Part shown: piece after piece, positions 10,954 through 22,080 of the stretch
Layout: every line of letters begins with the position of its first letter
How positions within the stretch are numbered: position 1 is the stretch's first letter
DNA from: Diphasiastrum complanatum
Taxonomy: Eukaryota; Streptophyta; Lycopodiopsida; Lycopodiales; Lycopodiaceae
Assembly (NCBI GenBank): GCA_029204225.1
Contig: CM055113.1
Coordinates: 32,202,299-32,266,298, forward strand
Direction: 5' to 3'
Length of the DNA: 64,000 nucleotides
Position numbers and translations under genes: made by a program
Notes under the pieces: model-generated
The model's database searches: none
What the model was told of the DNA's origin: nothing
What the model saw: the letters and a program-made list of their open reading frames with translations, nothing else

Positions 10954-12194
10954 CACACAAAGATTCACTACATAGCATATCTCTACATACATCACTTTAT
11001 TTGTACACAAGTTCTCCCTCCATGAAGGTCCTCCACTTCCTGATCAAAGTTTCTCAAAATCCAAAGTTTATATATAAAAAATACATAAATCAATTGAAAC
11101 GAATACCATCGATACCATTGTTCTCAGAAATTTTACATTCCAACTTCATAGTACCTATTCCAACTCACTGAGATATTAGTGGGAATAAACTTATGATTCA
11201 AATCTTTTTCCATCTTAGGCGACGAGACCGTCTTGCAATGCCCGCTTTTTTGAAAAAAATGGCACCTTGGACAAGAGAATCCAAGAATTTTTGGACATGA
11301 GTGTCCCATTCTTGGTTGTCCAATTTACAATTAATAAAGCAAATTTTCAATCAGAATCGTGAATTGTGACTAAAGCCTTATGGAATTCCACTTGGAATCC
11401 AACTTAAATCACTGGTTTCACAGGTAGGACCTTTACCACAAGGAGGCTTTGCCGTCAAGAAACAACATAACTAAAAAGATATCTGCTTTTCCTTTGGGAC
11501 GTTGTATAAGCTAAAATAGCTCATCCAACAGTTTACCCAATCTTCTACAACTGCCGAGCTTTTAAGCTTTTTATTGGTGGAACATATTTGGGTGAGAAGC
11601 CCAAGTTGTTAGAGTTAACAGCTTATAATTGGTTAAAAAAGATTTTGCATTTGTATTTTACACTGTTAATTACTCTGATGAAGTTCTAAAACCGCCTTGC
11701 ACAAAGTTTGCAAAAGCTCGTCAGAATTTAGGGTGTCATCGTTAATGAGTGATGTTGGGTGAATTTCGGTGTCCAACCTCACCGGAACTTCCATCTCTAT
11801 CCATTTACTTGAAAATTGAAATTTCACGTTTAATTAACCCATTCATAATGGGTTTAATTGTTCTTTAACAAAGCATTGTCTAGAAAAAACACGGTTCTAG
11901 TAGACGTACGTGCTTTTGTTTTACCAATTACACCAATGAATTTTCAAATAAAGTTTTAAGCAATAACAGTTCTTAAAAAAACATGTCAACGAGTCGAAAT
12001 CTAATTAACACCATTTTGTAAGCCTGTTACCACTCATGGAAATATTAATTGTATTGTCGCTTTACTAGTCTAAAAATGACTAAGAAAAGATGCTTATGGG
12101 AAAAAACCTCATAGAAAAAACCATCCCAGCCCAGTTCCTCAACTTCCTACCAATCACGCATTAAACAATAAGCTTTACAAAAAAACTTAAAGTG

Positions 12195-12229
<35 letters not shown>

Positions 12230-12276
12230 ACCTCTCACATGTGTTCAAACACCTAAACATGCATTATGCATTTGAT
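10954..12276. other. Unassigned stretch
   Basis: No ORF with family motifs on either strand. It joins the truncated reverse transcriptase abruptly, so it is probably part of another element. Contains a 32-base C run near the right end. Confidence 0.4.
12198..12229. repeat. Poly-C run, 32 bases
   Basis: An uninterrupted C homopolymer, far longer than any other G or C run in this AT-rich window. The true length is uncertain, since such runs are error-prone in sequencing. Confidence 0.9.
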
Positions 12277-12420
12277 ATTCTAAAAGTCGAACTTCTTCCT
12301 GAGATCATGAGGATTCTGCACATAAGCAATACATCCAAAAAAATTTAAATTCGATAAAGAAGGTTTGGTACATGTCCAAACTTCGAATGATGTTTTGTCT
12401 GAGAGACCTTTAGTTGGACA
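12277..12420 (-). pseudogene. Ty1/copia integrase C-terminal fragment
   Basis: Minus strand. Reads CPTKGLSDKTSFEVWTCTKP, SLSNLNFFGCIAYV, then QNPHDLRKKFDF and a stop. This is the conserved end of copia integrase (pattern: TPxEAWxGxKPSxxHLRVFGCxAYV). Only about 48 residues remain; flanking sequence does not continue the gene on either side. Confidence 0.75.
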
Positions 12421-12819
12421 CTTGTTTTTTCAAGAAATGCAATGTCGGATTCTGAGATGTGGATTAACGTAATAACTAGTTAAGAATTCAAGCCATGAGC
12501 AATTTTGCATTTCATTTCATGTTCAAAAGTGAATCTCACAAATCTAAAGTATGGAATGGAATAACTTATCATTGATCCAAATCTAAATGCAATAAAGTAT
12601 GGAATGGAAGTAAAGATTTCTTTAACTTTTCATTGATGCAAATGCTTAATGAAAATAAGAAATGTTGAAGGATAAGTATCTCATGATGCTTAGCTTGTTA
12701 CTTCATCCAATTGTTTAATTGATTCACAAACATCGCTTTTCCAAGAACGCCACCCAAAAATAATGCGATAAAAATGCGTGCGCTATTTTTTAAGCTGTTT
12801 TTATTTTTTTTATTACCTA

Positions 12820-13330
12820 TTTTGGATGTCAGAATCCGACATAACTATATGTTGGACGTCGTATGTCTAGAAGTGGCATCATATTAGCAAACGTTGGATT
12901 CTGACGTATTTCCAAGACATCGAAATCTGATGTCCATTTTTATGTCAAACGAACAACGGACGTCCAGAAGTGGCATTCTGTTAATAGACCGCATTTCAAC
13001 ATGTTTCTGGGACATCAAAATCCAACGTCGGGGGGCGTCCGGCTTCCAGAGGTGGCATTCTGTTAACAGACATCGGAATTCGACACATTAGAAATGTGTC
13101 AAATTTTGATGTCCAAGATTTTTTTTCTTCTCAAATCCATGTTGGATCTGCCACGCCAGCTTAGATGTTAGATTCCGACGTCCACGCTGGATGTCGAAGT
13201 CTGATGTCCACCTCGACACGATGGATTATGACGTCTACGTCGGATCCCGGAATCTGAACATCCAGATTCTTGTCTGGGAACCCAAAAATCAACAAATGTC
13301 GGATTCCAATGTGTTTAAAATGTATCAGAT
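12820..13330. repeat. CACTA subterminal repeats, right side
   Basis: Many copies in both orientations of a short motif around GTCGGATTCCGACGTC (variants TCAGAATCCGACAT, TCTGATGTCC, TCGGAATTCGAC). It also holds three copies of AGAAGTGGCAT(T/C)(C/A)TGTTAA-like sequence, spaced about 80-95 bases. The same motif fills 43280-43430 beside the left terminus. Dense subterminal motifs of this kind bind transposase in CACTA elements. Confidence 0.7.
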
Positions 13331-13380
13331 CACGATTTATGTCGCAAAACATGTCACAAATCACGATGAATGTTGTAGTG
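13331..13380. mobile_element. CACTA right terminal inverted repeat
   Basis: Read on the minus strand from 13380 it begins CACTACAACATT and goes on with GTGATTTGTGAC and CGACATAAATCGTG. The left end at 43200 begins CACTACAAGAATT and goes on with GCGATTTTCGAC and TGACATGAAATCGCG. The similarity extends about 50 bases, well beyond the CACTA core. The 3 bases outside are AAT. Confidence 0.7.
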
Positions 13381-13516
13381 AATGTCACCACATGCTCCCT
13401 CCCTGCGACGTTTGGGCTTTCTTGTGGAACTTATCTTCCAACAAAAATAATTTGATTCATGTATTTAATAGAAGAAAACAAGGGCTACACACCTTCCTAG
13501 AATTGGAAGTGTTTGT

Positions 13517-13520
<4 letters not shown>

Positions 13521-13608
<88 letters not shown>
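13521..13608. repeat. (TC)n microsatellite
   Basis: About 88 bases of perfect TC. The ORF 13191-13676 that crosses it is an artefact of the dinucleotide repeat. Confidence 0.98.
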
Positions 13609-13611
<3 letters not shown>

Positions 13612-14954
13612 TCTTACTCTTTGCATTTGATTGTTTTTTGGATTCATTTGATAGTGGTTTTTATGTAATGTTCTAAGGTAATTTTATTAGTAAGGTCACT
13701 TCCTAGGTCTTGTTGGATTGAGACACATGTACTTGTTGAGAGTGGGGATCAATTGTTTTCTTAGGCCAACTATGGAGTTCGCCGGCGGGTTAAAAAAAAA
13801 AACATTTTCTAAGAAGTCTCTCGAATCAAGAACAAAGGTAATCAAGAAGGGATCAACAAGGCTTCAATGTGGTGAAAGATTATAAAAAATGTTGCAGTGT
13901 TGAGTCACATTTTGCTCATTTTGATGTATCAATTGGGGCCGAAATTTTGTAATCTTGATATATCGGTTGAGGTGGTAAAAATCTAGCATTGTTCAGGCAC
14001 AACTTGCCAATGTTTACTAGAGATTTGTTTATGAAATGTAAAATTGATTGAGCAGAGGTTGGAACCTTATAATAAGAGATGGTATACTACCTTAAACAGA
14101 TCTAGTTATTCCGAGGCAAGCATCTGCAGACCGTAAACTGTATCAGAATGACATCCACTAGATAAATGTCTATGCTCTTTTGTTGTCAAGCAATCGATTT
14201 TTAATGTACTACAAAAAGTGTATACTATGAATAGTAATATCCAAGAAACTGTAACATAGCTATGGATATTAACTACGAGTCAATGTTTATGGTAACATCA
14301 ATCAATTACAAGTGGTCTTTCATCCTGATCATTCAGATCCTAGATGTTAGTACATAATTCAAGTTGCTCCTCGAAGTAAGAGAATTTTTTAAGATAGAGA
14401 TGTCGTGGAGGACATGGCGCTGCTAGCTGATGCAATGATGATGTTGAGCGTGATGTATCACCATCGGAATGATGCTTTATCTGAATTTTTTTTATCTTTT
14501 CAAAACTATAAGATAATCATTTGATTTTATTTGATAGCAGTTATGTTTAAAAATATTATGTGACTATCAAATTGAAATATCTGTTGTTTTCTTGTAGCCC
14601 AAAAATGCCAAGGCTGGTGAGGAGTTGGATTGCCCTTCAAATTTCTTATCGAATATACAGAGGGCTAAAGAAGAAAGAATGAGGATCTAATTGAGATATA
14701 TTCTCCCGCCATTGTTTGAGGATTATAAGACCTTCACTTACATGAAAATTCTCATGATTTACATGTCATATCCAATGGATTCTCACCCAAACTCTCACTC
14801 GAGGGATTACTAATTTTTTTTTTTTAACAATATATATATTCTCATAATACATTTCTCAAGTTTCCATTGCTATGTGTAGGCTTGCTTGCAAGCTTGCACA
14901 ATAGTGACGCACTGTGTGCAGTGATCTTCTTTAGCTAGCTACAGATTAAATAAT
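13609..14954. other. No clear gene
   Basis: AT-rich. One weak gag-like phrase (ILPPLFEDYKTF, near 14700) resembles the gag at 55530 (FLPLFDDYEHF), but surrounding frames are broken. Otherwise nothing recognised. Confidence 0.4.
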
Positions 14955-15296
14955 TGTTGGAGGGTTTGCGAATCCCGAGGCAACCATAGCCCTAGTTAAT
15001 TAGTGAGAGGGATTTGGCACCCTGCGTGTGTAAGTCCAACCCGATGATCACATAGTTATTTGATAATTAGAAAGTCAATAAAAAGACTTTCGGCCTTTTT
15101 GCGAGACTATTAATGTCGCAGGGCCTAAATGTCAAGTTAGTGAATAAAGTTGGGTCTCCCACCCAAATTGGTTCAAATTCAATTTCAAATTGGTTCCCTC
15201 CAATTTTGGATGGTTCCCACTCTTTTTTAAATATGAATAGTTAGGGAGGTAGAAATGGGCCAATAGAATTTTGAGGCCAAGGCCCTCCTATCCACT

Positions 15297-15304
15297 ATAA
15301 ATAA
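15297..15304 (+). promoter_or_regulatory. TATA box of LTR 1
   Basis: TATAAATA, with a CCAAT motif about 38 bases upstream. Both are conserved at the same places in LTR 2 (TATA at 17090-17097). Confidence 0.6.
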
Positions 15305-15483
15305 GGGCAAACTTGAGTTGCTCCTCATGTTTAGATTTTCACTTCAATATAAGCAGATTGGCTCTCTTATGGAATGGACTCGTGAATGTCTTTGCTCTCT
15401 ATCATTTTTCCTCCATCTCTCATGCTTTTGTTTTGTTAATTGTTAGATCTGAATATTATTGGGATTGTATATTCTTATGCTTT

Positions 15484-15588
<105 letters not shown>

Positions 15589-15804
15589 CAAGTATCTATC
15601 TCATTAAAGATCGTACTGTTAACGGATGTAGTGTTAATGCTTAGGGTTAATGGATGTTAGAGTTAGATGTGGATCTTCCATACATGCTGAATTATGAGAT
15701 ATGCTATCGCTCTCATGGGATCGAACCTACGTGTGACAACTAACTTCATCTCCTTGATTCTAGATAGCTTGGATCTTGGGTTGAGGATAGGCCCGGTACA
15801 ATTT

Positions 15805-15822
15805 TTACATCGTTGTCGGGGA
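15805..15822 (+). other. Primer binding site, tRNA-Asp type, degenerate
   Basis: TTACATCGTTGTCGGGGA. Plant tRNA-Asp would pair with TGGCGCCGTTGCCGGGGA, as in Athila/Tat-like gypsy elements. The mismatches suggest age. Confidence 0.6.
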
Positions 15823-16008
15823 GCAATGCACTCTCATCTTGCTTGTTAGCATTTTGTTTCATATTTTGTGGATAGAATGCATTTAGGCATCTTTGTCTTG
15901 GCATGCTAGGGTTAGCTTTGCATTATGGATGTGATTTGTTAGAGTTATGTCCAAAAACGTTCAAAACATGAGTGGTGACTGTATTTTCTATTTTTTAATT
16001 TTTTTGAT

Positions 16009-16520
16009 CTTTTCTTATTCAATTTTCGCCCAGCATCTCATTCTTTGTAATTCAATTTGAATAAAAACTATTTTAGACCATTGAAAGAGCTTTCTAGCCA
16101 TATAATTTTTTTTGAATTCCGTTCAGTATTGGGCAAGTTACAAATTTTTGAAGTTGGCAACAAAATTCTGTAAACTTGTCAAAAACCAGAAATTCTGTTT
16201 TTATTTTTTATTTTTATGTTATTTTTTATTCAATTTATGCCCATCTTTTTATTCTCTATAATTCGATTTGATTAGCTAGGATATAAGCATTAAAAGGGCT
16301 TTCTAGTCATATAATTGTTTTTGGATTCCGTTCAGTATTGAGCAAGTTACAAAATTTTGAAGTGGGTCACAAAATGCTGTAATCTTGTCAAAAACCAGAA
16401 ACTTCCAAAACAAATTTATTTTTTTGCCCTGTTTGATTCATTTTTCTCCCAACCTTTTGTTCTCAATAATTCCATCTGAATAGCTAGAGATGTAGAGCAT
16501 CAAAAGGACTTAAAAGAAAT
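16009..16520 (+). repeat. Leader tandem repeats, about 210 bp
   Basis: Two full units and one partial unit, starting near 16010, 16225 and 16431. Shared landmarks are TTTCTAGYCATATAAT, GATTCCGTTCAGTATTG, GCAAGTTACAAA and CTTGTCAAAAACCAGAAA. Another unit follows LTR 2 (about 17766-17945). They lie where gag would begin, and no gag is present. Confidence 0.75.
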
Positions 16521-16749
16521 TTTGTAAAAGTTACTATTAGCTTCAACAATGTCATTTCTACCTATCTACAAGGATCAACATCAACAAACATTATCTTGGG
16601 ATCTTCTTTTGGATGGTGTCAACTACATATTGTCAATGAACAAGTTTATCATGAATGGCCACTGGACCCATATGGCTATTATTGAAAATTTTGCATTCAA
16701 GCTTTGAGGCATGTGTCATGGGACTACCACTAGTTTTGGTGGGGGATAC

Positions 16750-17280
16750 TGTTGGAGGGTCTGCGGATCCTGAGGCAACCCTAACCCTAGTTAATAAGTG
16801 AGAGGGATTTGGCACCCTACGTGTGTAAGTCCAACCTGATGATCACATAGTTATTGGATAATCAGAAAGTCAATAAAAGGACTTTCGGCCTTTTTGTGAG
16901 ACTTTTAATGTCGTAGGGCCTAAATGTCAAGTTAGTGAATAAAGTTGGGTCTCCCACTAAAATTGGTTCAAATTCAATTTCAAATTGGATCCCTCCAATT
17001 TTGGATGGTCCCACTCTTTTTTAAATATGAATAGTTAGGGAGGTAGAAATGGGCCAATAGGATTTTGAGGCCAAGGCCCTCCTCTCCACTATAAATAAGG
17101 GCAAACTCGAGTTGCTCCTCATGTTCAGATCTTCATTTCAATATAAGCAGATTGGCTCTCTTATGGAATGGACTCATGAATGTCCTTGCTCTCTATCCTT
17201 TTTCCTCTATCTCTCATGCTTTTGTCGTATTTGTTAATTGTTAGATCTGCATATTATTGGGATTGTATGTTCTTATGTTT

Positions 17281-17339
<59 letters not shown>

Positions 17340-17563
17340 CAAGTATCTATCTCATTGTGGATAGCAACGTTAATGGATGTAGTGTTCATGCTTAGGGTTA
17401 ATGGATGTTAGAGTTAGATGTGGATGTTCCATACATGCTGAATTTTGAGATATGTTTTTGCTCTCATGGGATCGAACCTACGTGTCACAACTAACTTCAT
17501 CTCCTTGATGCTAGATTGCTTGGATCTTGGGTTGAGGATAGGCTAGGAAATAAACCCGCTACA
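16750..17563 (+). mobile_element. LTR 2 of the same element
   Basis: Begins TGTTGGAGGGTCTGCG directly after a polypurine-like GGTGGGGGATAC, as a 3' LTR should. However, it ends in GCTACA followed by a second tRNA-Asp-type primer site (17568-17585) and leader sequence (to about 17950), as a 5' LTR should. The order is therefore LTR-leader-LTR-leader. The internal region between LTRs is only about 950 bases with no coding sequence. Confidence 0.75.
17284..17335. repeat. (GA)n microsatellite in LTR 2
   Basis: About 52 bases of GA. The ORF 17180-17395 crossing it is an artefact. Confidence 0.97.
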
Positions 17564-17567
17564 ATTT

Positions 17568-17585
17568 TGACACCGTTGTCGGGGG
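17568..17585 (+). other. Second tRNA-Asp-type primer site
   Basis: TGACACCGTTGTCGGGGG, better matched to the consensus than the site after LTR 1. It is followed by leader sequence homologous to 15823-16200. Confidence 0.6.
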
Positions 17586-18018
17586 GCAATGCACTCTCAT
17601 CTTGCTTGTTAGTATTTTTTTCATATTTTGTGGATAGAATGCATTAGGCATCTTGATCTTTGCATGCTAGGGTTAGCTTTGCATTATGGATGTGATTTGT
17701 GAGAGTTATGTCCAAACATGAGTGGTGATTGTATTTTTTGTTTTTTTTTTTTATTTTTTTGCTCTTTTTCTATTTGATTTCCGCCCAACATTTCATTCTT
17801 TGTAATTCAATCTGAATAGATACTATTGTAGATCATTGAAAGGGCTTTCTAGCCATATAATCTTTTCTAAATTCCGTTTAGTATTGAGCAAGTTACAAAT
17901 TTTTAAGTTGGCCACAAAATTCTGTAAACTTGTAGAAAACCAAAAAAATTTCTTTTAAATCTAGATTTTCATGAAAAATTGAAAACTTTGGATGATAAAT
18001 TCGTCAAACACATAAATA

Positions 18019-18031
18019 GGCTCTGATACCA
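18019..18031 (-). other. Minus-strand primer site, tRNA-iMet type
   Basis: GGCTCTGATACCA on the plus strand is the complement of TGGTATCAGAGCC. It implies a minus-strand LTR element whose LTR end would lie just right of 18031. No coding sequence was recognised to its left, so only a remnant is present. Confidence 0.5.
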
Positions 18032-18189
18032 TTTTTAATGTAAAAAGAAAGGTCACCATTTTTTATTTTTCTTTTTCCTTTTCTTCATTCTTCAGTTTGA
18101 AATGACACATTGGCACTTGTGATGAGTCACACACATTTAACCTCCTTTCCACTTCTCAAAAGGTAGTAGTCGACTTTGAACGGCTAAGT

Positions 18190-18640
18190 CCTCAATTCTC
18201 AAGGTCACTTTGGGAATGGCCTGTTTTTTGATAGGCTAATCGACTTTTCCTTAGATCATCAGTGATAAGATAAAGGAGAGTGAGATTCTCCATGTCATCT
18301 TGAATGGATTGGGAGATGAATACTCCAATCTTGTTTAAATTTTGTTATCAAGAATTCCTTCCATCCATTGAGAAGCTCCAAAGTATTCTCATAGCCCAGA
18401 AGAGTACGTTCCAACATGCCAGAGCTAGGATGGATTCATTTTCCTTGCACAAGGGTGATGAGCAGGCAAACTTCTCCATCAAAGGCAAGTGAAAAGGGAA
18501 AAAAATCCAACAAGCAACAAGGAGGTGATCCATCAAAGGATGAAGAACGCCAATCAAGCTAAAAGAAGGGTAAGAAGGATAAATCTAAGAAGGGGCCCTT
18601 TGCATCCAAGTGTTTCAAGAAGAAGCATGCACAAGGAGAA
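18190..18640 (+). pseudogene. Ty1/copia gag remnant
   Basis: A plus-strand frame with ESEILHVILNGLGDEYSNLV, then after a shift LPSIEKLQSILIAQKSTFQH, matches the UBN2-type copia gag (pattern: LLxGLGxEYxxxV, then LPSxxELxSxLLxxE). It is followed by a Lys-rich tail and a decayed knuckle region (KCFKKKHA). Stops and frameshifts throughout; protease and pol are absent. Confidence 0.6.
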
Positions 18641-18659
18641 AAAAAATTTATTTTATAGT

Positions 18660-19080
18660 TTTTTTAATTAAAAAAATCAAAAATCAAACTTTCTTTTCTG
18701 GATCCAATTTGATAGCACATCAGTGTGGTAGTCGATGTCTCTCAAAAAAGAATCCATTTTATCTATCACTGTTTATAAAACAGTTACATTCTTTTGTAGA
18801 CCAACATGCCAACATGCTAGCTTTTATAGCTTCATGAACATTTTTTCATAATAAAAATAAATCTGTATTTAAAAAGTTGCAAAGTGTCTTGTGATGGAAG
18901 TATTTAAAATTTGATAAATAGTCAATTTTTTAACTATCTACCAATCCACGATTCTTCTTCATAAAAAATCATGTAGTGGCATGAAAAGAATAGCACACCA
19001 TATGCTACTTTTCTGTTGAATCGTGGAGAAAATAAACTCGTGAAACTCTCAAAAAATTTACTCGTAGAACGTCAAAACTT
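18660..19080. other. No gene seen
   Basis: AT-rich sequence between the copia gag remnant and the satellite-like array. Nothing recognised on either strand. Confidence 0.4.
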
Positions 19081-19084
19081 TGAT

Positions 19085-20578
19085 TTTGCAGTCAGGCCGG
19101 ATATCATGTCTATATTTGGAATGTCTAGAAATTTTGTGGACCCATCTTGATTCAGTGTAAATCAATGTTATTGTATTCAAATCGGCCCATATGATTACAA
19201 ACATAGGTGCCTATATTTAACCAAATGATAACAAGTTATTATTACCATTTGAAATGGTAAAAGTACCATTTGACACAAATACAAAACTTAATGAAAAACA
19301 AGATAGCATGTAGCGTGTGTTTTTGTATCTAGTGCAACAATCTAGTTTCAAAAATATGTTACAAAATATCTCAATTGTGTGTGTGTACATAGTATTTCTA
19401 ATAATCTTCATTGAAAAAAGAGAGCAAATTGTTAGTGTAGATTTTAGTTTTGGTTCATTATTGATGCATGTTAGAGATAAGATTTACTATAAGCCGATAC
19501 TTGAAAAACTCTAGTTGTCTTTTTTTGGTAGACGAATATATTGATGTTCTACTCAAGTCCAAACATTCTAAAAAACAAAAAAGCGCAAATGTTTGCACGT
19601 CAAAGATGGTTTTACCGCATCAACCTATTTTGGAAATTTGAGCACATGCACTTGGATTGTAGAATGTGAGCACATCATAATGAGTGTTGGTAACAAATTT
19701 TGAAATTTTTATAGACTCTCATATTGCTCCACACTATCTGTCGACACATTCACATTCGAGAATGATTCTCTTTGCATGTGGGATTATGTGGCCAAAGATA
19801 TATCTAATTTGTATTTTGAATTTCTAGAGATTTTGTGGGCCCATTCTTAATCTTGCAAGTCGATGTTATTGTTTTCAAATCAATTGAATGTGATTACAAA
19901 CTCAAGTGACCATATTCAGACCAAATGATAACGATTTCTAATTAGCATTGTGAAAAGGTAAAAGTACCATACGATGTTACAAATTAAAAGCTAATTAAAA
20001 AAAAAACCAACATAGCATGTATTGGCATTTTTGTATTTAGTGCAACGTTCCAATTTCAAAAAATATGTAATAGTGGATCTCAATTGTGTGCACATAGTAT
20101 TTCTAGTACAATAACCTCTATTGAAAGAAGAGAGCAAATTATTAGTGTGGATTTTAGCTTTGGTTCGTCATCAATGCACAATTTTAAAGCCAATACTTGA
20201 AAAACTCAAATTGCCATTTGGTAGATGAATATATTGCAGATGCTCTAGTCCAAACATTTTAAAAAAAAAAAAAAAAAACAGATCTTTGCATGCCAAGGAT
20301 GGTTCTCCCTCATCGAACCTATTTTTTTCAAAATTTGAGCACACACACTTTGGATTGCAAAACGTGTGTTGATTACCAATGATGAATCTATCTCAATTTT
20401 GAAAATTGTACAGGCTCTCATCTTCTCTGTCATGCACATTCAAGAATGATGCTTTTTGCATTTGTGATTTTGCGGCCATGGATAGACATGAGTCTACATT
20501 TTGAATGTCTAGAGATAATGTGGGCCCATTTTGATCTTGCATATCGATGCTATTGAATTCAAATAGCCCAATGTGATC

Positions 20579-20580
<2 letters not shown>
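19085..20580 (+). repeat. Satellite-like tandem array, monomer about 690-700 bp
   Basis: Two full monomers and the start of a third. The landmark TCTAGARATTTTGTGGRCCCA occurs at 19123, 19823 and 20508 (spacings 700 and 685). A second landmark, AGTCCAAACATTYTAAAA, occurs near 19553 and 20251. The monomer has no coding motif; the ORF 19317-19514 recurs in other copies only as a shadow. Fragments of the monomer occur at 30231-30740 and 31641-32050 (inverted), 34411-34690 and 37436-37690. Confidence 0.85.

Positions 20581-20642
<62 letters not shown>
20581..20642. repeat. (TC)n microsatellite
   Basis: About 62 bases of TC inside the third monomer, right after CCCAATGTGATCGA. A TC repeat occupies the same monomer position at about 37690-37774. 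Confidence 0.98.
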
Positions 20643-20645
<3 letters not shown>

Positions 20646-21047
20646 CACCATTTGGAATATGACTAGAGAGTGTGTGGCAGAGTGGAAGAGCATTTTAAGC
20701 TCTGCCAGTTAACTTTCTTCCAAGAGTGTATATTCTTACTTAATAAAGTTTAAAGTTTATTTTGGCATCTAATTTTTTCGAAAAGTATATCTTCCTGAAT
20801 AAAGTTTATGGCTTCTTCGTGAATCGTGTAACATCTTTCTCAAAAGTTTATTCTTCTTCACGTAGGGGCTACTTTCTTGCAGTTTATAGCCTGATCTCAC
20901 TCACTCATTCACTCACTCGTCTCATCTCAAGAGTGACAACTCTCTCACTCTCTCTCACTCACTCGCTGGTCTCTAAGGAGTCGTCGGTACTGCTACTACT
21001 CTCGCTTGAAGCTCATCCCTCAAACCCATTCAACTTTAATTTCAAGC

Positions 21048-21317
21048 ATGGCGCAAGACCAAGTAAGCAAAAGGTACCTTTATCAGGGTCATGTCCATGG
21101 AGAGGCGGTGAGCGGCATCAAGCTCCTGGCTCTCAAAATACATGACGAGAGCAAAACTTTTGCAGGCTCTGCCATAGTTGACACTAGTTCTGCTGGACTG
21201 GAGACGATTACCGGCACATTGTACACCGACAACCTGCATGAGCTACACAATAACACGGTTAGCTTCAAGTTCAAGACGGAATACGATAAATTCGTTGTTA
21301 GCTTCTACGATAAGCAT
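21048..21317 (+). pseudogene. Small unidentified gene, truncated copy 1
   Basis: ATG in a good plant context (CAAGCATGGCG), with a CT-rich upstream region like a plant 5' UTR. It encodes the first 90 residues of the protein found complete at 38214-38564, with five replacements (R/K, T/N, G/V, Y/H, V/I). At KHD the sequence switches without a gap to gypsy integrase, so the last quarter of the gene is missing. The open frame runs on to 21404 only by chance. Confidence 0.7.
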
Positions 21318-22080
21318 GATAAAGAAAACAGCCAAAGGAGGATACGCTTCGTGCATACGTCAGCAAGAAGCAGACTAATTGGGAGGAGTATCTCTCGATA
21401 TTAGAGTTTGCTTACAACAGTACCAAACATTCAGCTACGGGATACAGCCCATTTATGCTGATGTACGATTTTCAGCCACGCTCACCCATAGCTGTAGGGT
21501 TTAAACAAGAAAAAGTTGAAGCAGCCAGAAACTTTTTAGAGGACCTAAACCAGATGATAGAACATGCTAAGCGTAGCATTAAGCAGTCCCAAGATCGAGC
21601 CAGGCATTATGCAGATCCACACAGACGGGATGTGTATTCTCCACTAGTGAGAAAGTCTACTTGAGAGTCCCAGTTGACTCTAAAACCCTCAAATCAGGAG
21701 TGTGTGCTAAGTTGTCTCCAAGGTATTGTGGTCCCTTTACCATCAGTAGGTGACTAGGCGAGGTCACCTATGAACTAGAACTCCCACACAACAGTAAGGT
21801 TTTTCTAGTCTTTCATGTAAGTCAGTTACGAAAAGCCTTAACCAGATCAGACAATCTGGTAGGGGACAGTGTTCTAGTTCTCCCATTGGATCCTCAACAA
21901 TTTGCACATGAACCAGAGGAGATTCTTGATAGTAGAGAGATGCAGACTCGTCATACTCTATACCGAGAATATCTGGTTAAGTGGAATGATCAGCCTGTTG
22001 AGAATGCCACTTGGGAAAGAGGCAACGTCCTTCGCAAGATTTTTTCAGACTTTGTCTTAGAGGACCAAGACGGTTCTTAA
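21318..22080 (+). pseudogene. Ty3/gypsy integrase C-terminus with chromodomain
   Basis: Starts at a decayed ENSQ..EDTLRAYV, then TNWEEYLSILEFAYNSTKHS and SPFMLMYDFQPRSPI, the usual gypsy integrase C-terminal core. A stop at 21662 and another near 21752 interrupt the GPFxI and GxVxYxLxLP region. The C-terminal chromodomain is well kept: EEILDSREMQTRHTLYREYL, VKWNDQPVENATWER. This marks a chromovirus. The catalytic DDE part is absent. Confidence 0.88.

Larger units (their letters stand above)
1..13380. mobile_element. Probable CACTA (CMC/EnSpm) element, left end outside window
   Basis: The right boundary is the terminus at 13331-13380, preceded by subterminal repeats. The left end would lie about 228 bases before the window, because base 1 equals base 43428 and a CACTA left terminus lies at 43200. 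No CACTA transposase (TNPD/TNPA type) is visible, so the element would be non-autonomous, with gypsy, hAT and Argonaute-like cargo. That the left end seen at copy C also exists at copy A is inferred; the target-site duplication cannot be checked here. Confidence 0.45.

Noticed and set aside
13191-13676. 161-residue plus-strand ORF
   Set aside because: A third of it translates the TC microsatellite and the rest crosses CACTA subterminal repeats and the terminus; no domain.
19317-19514. ORF similar to 30235-30432 on the other strand, first taken for a conserved protein
   Set aside because: Both lie in the satellite monomer; similarity is explained by the DNA repeat and no domain is present.
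20671-20701. Hairpin GGCAGAG...CTCTGCC, considered as a tRNA-like or small-RNA structure
   Set aside because: Not conserved in the homologous stretch at about 37790, no tRNA features, stem only 7 pairs.
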